From the NCBI GenBank assembly GCA_017613055.1, contig JAGAES010000158.1, positions 1 through 11,637 of the forward strand: DNA of 11,637 nt, written 5' to 3'. Every line of letters starts with the position of its first letter. Position 1 is the stretch's first letter. A model generated the notes under the pieces. It was not told the origin of the DNA, did no database searches, and worked only from the letters and a program-made list of their open reading frames with translations. This stretch comes from Lachnospiraceae bacterium. Lineage in GTDB: Bacteria > Bacillota_A > Clostridia > Lachnospirales > Lachnospiraceae. Below, piece by piece: positions 6,437-11,637 of the stretch. The translations under genes were made by a program, and so were the position numbers.

Positions 6437-7222
6437 ATGTTTCGTCCCTGTATCGATATTCATAACGGCCGCGTGAAGCAGATTGTCGGCGGGTCCTTAC
6501 GAGACGCCGGCGACCGGGCGGAGGAAAACTTCGTTTCGGAGTATGCCGCAGCGGATTATGCCGGCAAATACAAAAGAGACGGCCTGAAGGGCGGCCACAT
6601 CATTCTTCTGAACGGGAAGGACAGCCCTTATTACGAGGCTTCGAAGAAGGAAGCGCTCGCGGCGCTTAAGGCGTATCCGGGCGGGCTTCAGATCGGCGGC
6701 GGAATCACGCCCGGGAATGCGCAGGAGTTTCTTGACGCCGGCGCGTCGCACGTGATTGTGACCTCGTATCTGTTTCCGGACGGGGAACTTTCGATGGAGC
6801 GGCTTCAGAAGATGTGCGACACGGTCGGAAGAGAACATCTTGTGATTGATTTAAGCTGTAAGCTTGTGAACGGCAGCTATACGGTCGTTTCGAACCGGTG
6901 GCAGTATGTCACGAAGATGAAACTGAACCGGACGCTTCTAAACGCGCTTACGCCGTATTGCGATGAGTTCTTGATTCACGGTGTCGACGTGGAAGGAAAG
7001 AAGAAGGGACCGGCGAGAGGGCTTCTTCGAATCCTGTCCGGCTACCGCAGGGAGAATACCATCACCTATGCGGGCGGAATCCATACGATTTCGGATATCC
7101 GGCTGATTGAAGAAATATCGGACGGGAGGCTCGGTTATACGGTCGGAAGCGCGCTGTCGCTGTTCGGCGGAGAGATTCCTTACGAGGCGTTATTGCCGAA
7201 GAAAAAACAGAACAGAAGATAA
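6437..7222 (+). CDS. hisA: HisA, eukaryotic type: 5-ProFAR isomerase of histidine biosynthesis
   Basis: This predicted (beta/alpha)8-barrel enzyme would open the ribose of ProFAR by an Amadori rearrangement to give PRFAR, the fourth step of histidine synthesis. At 261 residues it is longer than usual bacterial HisA (about 240-245), and it has the start typical of the fungal/plant His6-type branch, FRPCIDIHNGRVKQIVGG (2-19). Catalytic aspartates are probably D7 (CIDIH) and D138 (VIDLS). Phosphate-binding loops are QIGGGI (85-90), YAGGI (211-215) and TVGSAL (235-240); HGVDVEGKKKG (181-191) matches the barrel's later strands. ATG 6437 has GAGGA (6427-6431) at 5 bases; GTG 6425 overlaps the rlmH stop and is unlikely. 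No other his gene is in the window, so it is detached from a his operon here. Confidence 0.88.
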   Translation: MFRPCIDIHNGRVKQIVGGSLRDAGDRAEENFVSEYAAADYAGKYKRDGLKGGHIILLNGKDSPYYEASKKEALAALKAYPGGLQIGGGITPGNAQEFLDAGASHVIVTSYLFPDGELSMERLQKMCDTVGREHLVIDLSCKLVNGSYTVVSNRWQYVTKMKLNRTLLNALTPYCDEFLIHGVDVEGKKKGPARGLLRILSGYRRENTITYAGGIHTISDIRLIEEISDGRLGYTVGSALSLFGGEIPYEALLPKKKQNRR

Positions 7223-7228
7223 AAAAAG

Positions 7229-7253
7229 CGGGCACGACTTTCGGTCGTGCCCG
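7229..7253. terminator. Strong bidirectional terminator between hisA and the convergent membrane-protein gene
   Basis: CGGGCACGAC (7229-7238) and GTCGTGCCCG (7244-7253) form a perfect 10-bp GC-rich stem with a 5-base loop. On the plus strand the tail is TATTCTTTCGGTTTTCT. On the minus strand the tail is GC followed by seven T residues (complement of 7221-7227), so it should work very well for the minus-strand gene ending at 7269 and reasonably for hisA, whose stop is 6 bases before the stem. Confidence 0.9.
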
Positions 7254-7268
7254 TATTCTTTCGGTTTT

Positions 7269-8132
7269 CTAGTGAGAGGGCATCTGCGTCTGCTCGTATT
7301 TCGAAAGCAGATCGTCGATGTCGCTTGAGCCCTTGATGACGTTATCGAGATTCAGACGGTACTTCTTGCCTTTCTGCTCCATGAAGCGGTAAGCAATCAT
7401 AAACGTGGACTCATCGAACTGCGTATAGTACCGGTTGTTGATTTCCCAGATGGCTTCCGAAACGGTGATGTCCGGCTTCGAGAGCACATCGGAGAAGACC
7501 TGGTCGAATGCGTTGTAGGCAATCTGTTCCTGCATCGCAAAATCGCTCGAAACCTGCTGCATCGGAAAAGCAAACAGATACGCCTTCAGCCACGGGTTGC
7601 TCGTTGCGAACCAGGAATAGATGGTTTCGTACTTCTGGTTCATGTAGCAGATCTCACGGCTCCATGCGGTGCTCATATACGAAGAGCTTACAATCTGGTC
7701 GATATCCCGGTCGGTCAGGTTCAACCCGTACTTGTTGTTGAACTTCTTGACAATCTTCTTACGTTTGGCCGCCGCGTTCGGGAGACCGTATGAATTGATC
7801 GTCATCTGCTGGTATCCGGCCGTGTTCGGCATCGTCGGCGTACCGTAATTGGTCAGCCTGCTGTTCATTCCCGTGTAAGGGTTACCCTGGTTGGATGAAT
7901 TTCTTGTATATGGATTGTAAGGATTCGCATAAGTGTTGTTCCGGGTCTGCTGTGCAATCTGGCGGAGGAACTGTTCCTGCTGCCTGCGGAACATGTCCTG
8001 CCGCTGCCTCGGCGTCATGTTCGGGGCATAGTAGTTCGTCTTCCGACGGTTCTGCTGATTGCGTTTATTCGGTTCATTATTGACGCTGTTGGCAATAATG
8101 ATGAAAAGAATTAACAAAAAGACAAACATCAC
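7269..8132 (-). CDS. Unrecognised membrane-anchored Q/N-rich protein
   Basis: This 287-residue protein has three parts. Residues 1-16 form a hydrophobic helix at the extreme N-terminus (MFVFLLILFIIIA) with no positive charge before it. Residues 17-118 are a low-complexity region rich in N, Q, R, P, T and Y, with repeated NPY motifs (70-72, 73-75, 84-86). Residues 119-287 look like a compact, mostly helical domain, opening with the basic AAAKRKKIVKKF and containing aromatic-rich segments such as YSWFATSNPWLKAYLFAF (172-189). The positive-inside rule suggests the tail faces the cytoplasm, since basic residues follow the helix. The GTG at 8132 has AGGAG 9 bases upstream; ATG 8129 is the alternative. 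It is monocistronic, with its own promoter, a strong terminator, and divergent to serS. I do not recognise the family. Confidence 0.75.
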   Translation of the reverse strand: MMFVFLLILFIIIANSVNNEPNKRNQQNRRKTNYYAPNMTPRQRQDMFRRQQEQFLRQIAQQTRNNTYANPYNPYTRNSSNQGNPYTGMNSRLTNYGTPTMPNTAGYQQMTINSYGLPNAAAKRKKIVKKFNNKYGLNLTDRDIDQIVSSSYMSTAWSREICYMNQKYETIYSWFATSNPWLKAYLFAFPMQQVSSDFAMQEQIAYNAFDQVFSDVLSKPDITVSEAIWEINNRYYTQFDESTFMIAYRFMEQKGKKYRLNLDNVIKGSSDIDDLLSKYEQTQMPSH

Positions 8133-8161
8133 TGCGGCATACTCCTGAATATTTGCCTTCG

Positions 8162-8190
8162 ATTATATCCCATTTTCCGAAAACATGCAA
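8162..8190 (-). promoter_or_regulatory. Promoter of the Q/N-rich membrane-protein gene
   Basis: On the minus strand TTGCAT (8190-8185) and the consensus TATAAT (8167-8162) are 17 bases apart. Transcription would start near 8155, about 23 bases before the GTG, with AGGAG in the leader. Confidence 0.75.
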
Positions 8191-8218
8191 TTGTTTCCTC
8201 GAAAAATGTTACAAAGCA

Positions 8219-8247
8219 TTGCATTTTCCGTACGATTGTAGTAGAAT
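8219..8247 (+). promoter_or_regulatory. Promoter of serS
   Basis: TTGCAT (8219-8224) and TAGAAT (8242-8247) are 17 bases apart. Transcription would start near 8254, giving a leader of about 47 bases. That is far too short for a T-box riboswitch, the usual control of aminoacyl-tRNA synthetase genes in many Bacillota. Both hexamers and the 12-base block TTGCATTTTCCG equal those of the ABC-F promoter. Confidence 0.7.
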
Positions 8248-8300
8248 ATAGATATATATGTGCTTTGCGAAGAAACACAGAAAGACGGGTAGAGGAGAGT

Positions 8301-9581
8301 ATGTTAGATTTAAAGTTGATCCGGGAGAATCCCGAACTGGTAAAAGAGAATATCAGAAAGAAGTTTCAGGACAATAAGCTGCCGCTTGTGGATGAGGTCA
8401 TCGAGTTCGATAAGAAGAACCGTGCCGCCAAGCAGGAGGCGGATAATCTTCGTGCGGAACGGAACAAGATCAGTAAGCAGATCGGCGCGCTGATGGCGAA
8501 GGGCCAGCGCGATGAGGCCGAGGAGATGAAGCGGAAGGTGAATGAGTTTTCCGCGCGCCTTGCCGAGCTTGAAAAGCAGGAAGAAGAGTATTCCGCCGAA
8601 GTGAAGAAGCGCATGATGGTCATCCCGAACATCATCGACGCAAGCGTTCCGATCGGCAAGGACGATTCCGAGAACGTGGAGATTCAGAAGTACGGCGAGC
8701 CGGTCGTTCCGGATTTCGAGATTCCGTATCACACCGAGATTATGGAACGGTTCAACGGAATCGATCTGGACGCCGCCCGCAAGGTTGCCGGCAACGGCTT
8801 TTATTACCTGATGGGCGACATCGCGAGACTGCATTCCGCGGTAATCGCATATGCGCGTGACTTCATGATTGACCGCGGGTTCACTTACGTGGTTCCGCCG
8901 TTCATGATTCACGGCGAGGTCGTAAGCGGCGTTATGAGCTTTGCCGAGATGGAGAACATGATGTACAAGATTGAGGGCGAGGACCTCTATCTGATCGGTA
9001 CAAGCGAGCACTCCATGATCGGTAAATTCATCGATTCGATCACGCAGGAAGATCAGCTTCCTTTTACGCTTACGAGTTATTCTCCCTGTTTCCGTAAAGA
9101 GAAGGGCGCGCACGGCATTGAGGAGCGCGGCGTGTACCGGATTCATCAGTTCGAAAAGCAGGAGATGATTGTCATCTGTAAGCCCGAGGACAGCATGAAA
9201 TGGTACGACAGGCTGTGGCAGAACACAGTTGATCTGTTCCGTTCCATGGACATTCCGGTAAGAACCCTTGAGTGCTGCTCCGGCGATCTCGCCGACCTCA
9301 AGGTGAAGAGCTGTGACGTGGAGGCATGGTCCCCGCGTCAGAAGAAGTATTTCGAAGTCGGTTCCTGCTCCACGCTCGGTGACGCGCAGGCGCGCCGCCT
9401 GCAGATCCGCGTGCAGGCGCCCGACGGCAGCAAGTATTTCGCACACACTTTGAACAACACGGTTGTTGCTCCGCCCAGAATGCTCATCGCATTTCTCGAG
9501 AACAACCTGCAACCGGACGGATCCGTCCGGATTCCCGAGGTATTAAGACCGTACATGGGCGGGAAGAGCGAGCTTAGATAG
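8301..9581 (+). CDS. serS: Seryl-tRNA synthetase
   Basis: This class II synthetase charges tRNA-Ser, and tRNA-Sec where present, with serine in the cytosol. Its 426 residues fit the family. The N-terminal antiparallel coiled coil that grips the long variable arm of tRNA-Ser spans about 30-105. Motif 1 is near GFTYVVPPFMIHGEVVSG (193-210), motif 2 is CFRKEKGAHGIEERGVYRIHQFEKQEM (263-289), and motif 3 is around VVAPPRMLIAFLENN (388-402), ending in IPEVLRPYMGG. The serine-binding loop reads GTSEH (233-237) where textbook bacterial enzymes have TAEV, and motif 3 is preceded by HTLNNT instead of NGSGLA, so it belongs to a variant SerRS branch that I believe is widespread in Clostridia. ATG 8301 follows AGGAG (8293-8297) closely; the gene has its own promoter. 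Confidence 0.96.
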   Translation: MLDLKLIRENPELVKENIRKKFQDNKLPLVDEVIEFDKKNRAAKQEADNLRAERNKISKQIGALMAKGQRDEAEEMKRKVNEFSARLAELEKQEEEYSAEVKKRMMVIPNIIDASVPIGKDDSENVEIQKYGEPVVPDFEIPYHTEIMERFNGIDLDAARKVAGNGFYYLMGDIARLHSAVIAYARDFMIDRGFTYVVPPFMIHGEVVSGVMSFAEMENMMYKIEGEDLYLIGTSEHSMIGKFIDSITQEDQLPFTLTSYSPCFRKEKGAHGIEERGVYRIHQFEKQEMIVICKPEDSMKWYDRLWQNTVDLFRSMDIPVRTLECCSGDLADLKVKSCDVEAWSPRQKKYFEVGSCSTLGDAQARRLQIRVQAPDGSKYFAHTLNNTVVAPPRMLIAFLENNLQPDGSVRIPEVLRPYMGGKSELR

Positions 9582-9599
9582 ATAATCCATTGTGTTACC

Positions 9600-9632
9600 C
9601 AAAACTCATTTTGTTCGGCAGGGTGAGTTTTG
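9600..9632. terminator. Hairpin between serS and the surface-protein gene, weak terminator candidate
   Basis: CAAAACTCA (9600-9608) and TGAGTTTTG (9624-9632) form a perfect 9-bp stem with a 15-base loop, 18 bases after the serS stop. T residues lie in the 3' arm, but only a short T run (GCGTTTAAAA) follows, so termination would be weak. The Shine-Dalgarno of the next gene begins 12 bases later. I see no good promoter in 9582-9658, so this may set the level of read-through from serS. Confidence 0.45.
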
Positions 9633-9658
9633 AGCGTTTAAAAGAGGAGTTGTATTAT

Positions 9659-11637
9659 ATGAAAAATGTGACAGAAAGAACCTTAGCATTCTTACTCAGT
9701 TTGCTTCTTTTCCTTTCAAGCAGCAGCCTGGTTTCTTTGTTTGGGAAAAACACCGGCGGCTTAGTTGGTGAAGCGAAAGCGGAAGGGGAAGAGGGAGAAG
9801 AACCGACGCCCACCCTCCCGGAAGGTGTCCCGGCAGGGTATCATGAATATGATTTGTATAATTTTATTCATGTAAATGGAGCCGGTCAAGATACCGGATT
9901 CGGAAGACTTAGATTAACAAAAATATATACAAAGGATACTATGGAAACGTATCATTCTTTGTCTTTGGAATCCTCTGAACCATATCTGATTCCTGAAGGA
10001 GAGTACAAGTATTATCCGGAAGTATACGATTTTTCCGCCGAGGGTAATCGTGTGATTACGTTGCAAACAACACAGAGTGGGAATAAAAAATACGAAGGTG
10101 TATATTTGCTTTTTGATTATTATCTAAATGAATTAAAAAACGGAAACACCATTGATTTATCATCTCCCAAAATGGACGGATTCTTTTTAGTTAAAGGAAC
10201 CGAAAGAAGCCCACGGTATTTTCAAAATAAGATTGGTGGTTCCAGTTTTGGCTGGGTGTATCCTGATATGGCAGGCCAATCTTCTTCCGCTCGGCCATGT
10301 TTTCATTGCGATTATCTCATTGAAGTAAGTAAAATAGTAGACCTCCCGGTTTATAACCTCTTAGGCGTTACAGGGAGAGATTTTACTGAACACAATACAG
10401 GAAAGTATTACCGTCTGTCTGATAGGAATACTGCTATTACACTTCCTTTTCTCTTCGATTTTGATTCAGTAATAGGAGAGAAGAAAACAATTGATCCTTC
10501 CGGTGAGTATTATCGCGTGCTACTTCCTGAAAGTGATGACTATAATTTTAATAATCTGCAACTTACATTCAATATTGATGGTGTTGATTATACGTTTTCA
10601 TATCAACCTGATTCCAACTATGTACCGAATTCACCTACTTTTGAACCGTACTATACGGTAGAGTTGGAAGGCATTTCTTATTCGGACAGTATTCATGGGG
10701 ATCCTGATTGGTATGGCAATACGAATGGATGGCTCGGTGATGAAACCCATCCCGAGTGGCCCAGTAGTAATTCTACTCCTTCGTATCACAGAAATTATAA
10801 AGCCACGTTGCATCGCGAAGGAGATACACATTCAATAAAGTTCTATGGCAGTGATGATAAAACAATTCCTCCGATAGATAATCATCAACAGGTTATCGGT
10901 AGCAAAACCACATTTAATGGAGCAAGTCTTCCGACTAAAGATGGCGACGCGGAATACAATTATGTATTCTCCGGATGGAAGAACTCCCGTGGTGTAATTT
11001 TCAGTTATACGGACAGCGTGAATAATGAACTCCCCAATGTCGGAAGAAATGAAGAATATACTCCGGTCTTCACCGCCATCTCGAAGAGAATCACAATTAC
11101 CGCTGCAAGTGATGAGTGGACGTATGACGGAAGCGCTCATGAGAATACGACTGTAACGGTAACCAGCGGCGAACTGTTACCCGGTGATACTTTGGTTGCC
11201 GAAGCCACCGGAAGTGTTACAAATGTTTCGGATACGGCAGCCAATAACAATCCGGTTGCTGCAGGCTATAAGATTATGCATGGTGACGAAGATGTAACTG
11301 CAAGTTATGTCATCACAACCGAAGCCGGAACTTTGACAATTAATCCCGGAACAGTAATAATAACAGCAAAGAGTGAAGAGTTTACCTATGACGGAAATTC
11401 GCATAGTAACGATGGATATGATGTCGATGGTTTGGTAGGAAGTGATGCAATCTCTGTAGTTGTAACCGGAAGCATCACTTACCCTTCTCAGAGCCCTGTA
11501 ACAAATGTATTAACCAGTTATGAGTTCACCAGCGGAACTGCCGGAAACTACATTGTAACAACAGCAAACGGACAGTTGACGATGACGAATGCCAGTATTG
11601 CCATCACTATCACTGCGGCAAGTGATGAGTGGACATA
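9659..11637 (+). CDS. Large secreted surface protein with InlB-like segment and MBG/YDG-type repeats (3' partial)
   Basis: The frame is open from ATG 9659 to the right edge (659 residues visible, no stop). AGGAG (9645-9649) lies 9 bases upstream. Residues 1-28 form a signal-peptide-like start with a hydrophobic core (LAFLLSLLLFLSSSSLV); cleavage may follow AKA (39-41), then an acidic/proline linker (42-56). Residues about 57-390 are Y-, D- and W-rich, probably beta, with one CxxC (C214, C217), and match no family I recognise. Residues about 391-477 resemble an InlB B-repeat/Flg_new segment (FSGW at 437-440, YTPVFTA). From 478 come repeats of 83-88 residues opening ITITAASDEWTYDG, VIITAKSEEFTYDG, then ITITAASDEWT, like MBG/YDG adhesin modules. 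The gene is AT-richer than everything before it. Role in adhesion or the cell surface is inferred; the wall anchor would lie beyond the window. Confidence 0.85.
   Translation, partial: MKNVTERTLAFLLSLLLFLSSSSLVSLFGKNTGGLVGEAKAEGEEGEEPTPTLPEGVPAGYHEYDLYNFIHVNGAGQDTGFGRLRLTKIYTKDTMETYHSLSLESSEPYLIPEGEYKYYPEVYDFSAEGNRVITLQTTQSGNKKYEGVYLLFDYYLNELKNGNTIDLSSPKMDGFFLVKGTERSPRYFQNKIGGSSFGWVYPDMAGQSSSARPCFHCDYLIEVSKIVDLPVYNLLGVTGRDFTEHNTGKYYRLSDRNTAITLPFLFDFDSVIGEKKTIDPSGEYYRVLLPESDDYNFNNLQLTFNIDGVDYTFSYQPDSNYVPNSPTFEPYYTVELEGISYSDSIHGDPDWYGNTNGWLGDETHPEWPSSNSTPSYHRNYKATLHREGDTHSIKFYGSDDKTIPPIDNHQQVIGSKTTFNGASLPTKDGDAEYNYVFSGWKNSRGVIFSYTDSVNNELPNVGRNEEYTPVFTAISKRITITAASDEWTYDGSAHENTTVTVTSGELLPGDTLVAEATGSVTNVSDTAANNNPVAAGYKIMHGDEDVTASYVITTEAGTLTINPGTVIITAKSEEFTYDGNSHSNDGYDVDGLVGSDAISVVVTGSITYPSQSPVTNVLTSYEFTSGTAGNYIVTTANGQLTMTNASIAITITAASDEWT
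11090..11637 (+). repeat. In-frame Ig-like repeat units of the surface protein, A-B-A pattern
   Basis: Three unit starts are visible, at codons beginning 11090, 11354 and 11603 (residues 478, 566 and 649). Units 1 and 3 share GCAAGTGATGAGTGGAC exactly at 11105-11121 and 11618-11634, a spacing of 513 bases or 171 codons. Unit 2 differs (KSEEFTYDGN). The array therefore appears to repeat as a two-unit block, with recent DNA-level duplication or conversion between A units. The third unit is cut by the window edge. Confidence 0.75.

Noticed and set aside
8310..9512. 400-codon open frame antisense to serS
   Set aside because: It lies wholly opposite a textbook synthetase gene; the open frame follows from the G/C-biased third positions of serS and its translation has no recognisable domain.
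11090..11637. CRISPR-like repeats at the right edge
   Set aside because: The similarity is in-frame protein-module repetition with ~250-base units, not short direct repeats with unique spacers.

Overview
The window looks like chromosomal DNA of a Gram-positive anaerobe of the Clostridia (Bacillota), perhaps Lachnospiraceae-like. The support is: strong AGGAG-type ribosome binding sites, sigma-A promoters with 17-bp spacers, a bifunctional Nnr, a CorC/HlyC protein without a membrane domain, RlmH, a eukaryotic-type HisA and a secreted Ig-like-repeat protein. Codons are rich in third-position G/C up to about 9590. After that the DNA becomes visibly AT-richer. The taxonomic call is inference from gene content, not from a marker search.

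Layout. (1) Positions 1-283 hold the 3' end of an unrecognised gene. (2) A GntR/FCD regulator (372-1058) has its own promoter, whose -10 lies inside a perfect TGTATACA palindrome, so autoregulation is likely. (3) A ~262-bp imperfect palindrome (1070-1331) fills the gap between the convergent regulator and ABC-F genes; its tips are inverted copies of one terminator hairpin. (4) An ABC-F ATPase (1348-3261, minus strand) is followed by back-to-back promoters at 3302-3365. (5) The rightward promoter serves a tight operon: a small unrecognised ORF, nnr (NAD(P)HX repair), a CorC/HlyC-like CBS protein, rlmH (23S rRNA methyltransferase) and a eukaryotic-type hisA. (6) A strong bidirectional terminator (7229-7253) separates hisA from a convergent gene for an unrecognised membrane-anchored Q/N-rich protein (7269-8132, minus strand). 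(7) serS (8301-9581) is transcribed divergently from that gene. (8) A large secreted protein starts at 9659 and runs off the right edge; it has an unrecognised N-terminal region, an InlB-like segment and MBG/YDG-type repeats.

Most of the window is housekeeping: metabolite repair, ribosome maturation, histidine biosynthesis, tRNA charging and ABC-F. I see no phage, transposase, CRISPR, toxin-antitoxin or defence cassette. The least explained parts are the palindrome at 1070-1331, the small ORF at about 3381-3542, the membrane Q/N-rich protein, and the surface protein at the right edge. I could not identify a convincing new multi-gene system.
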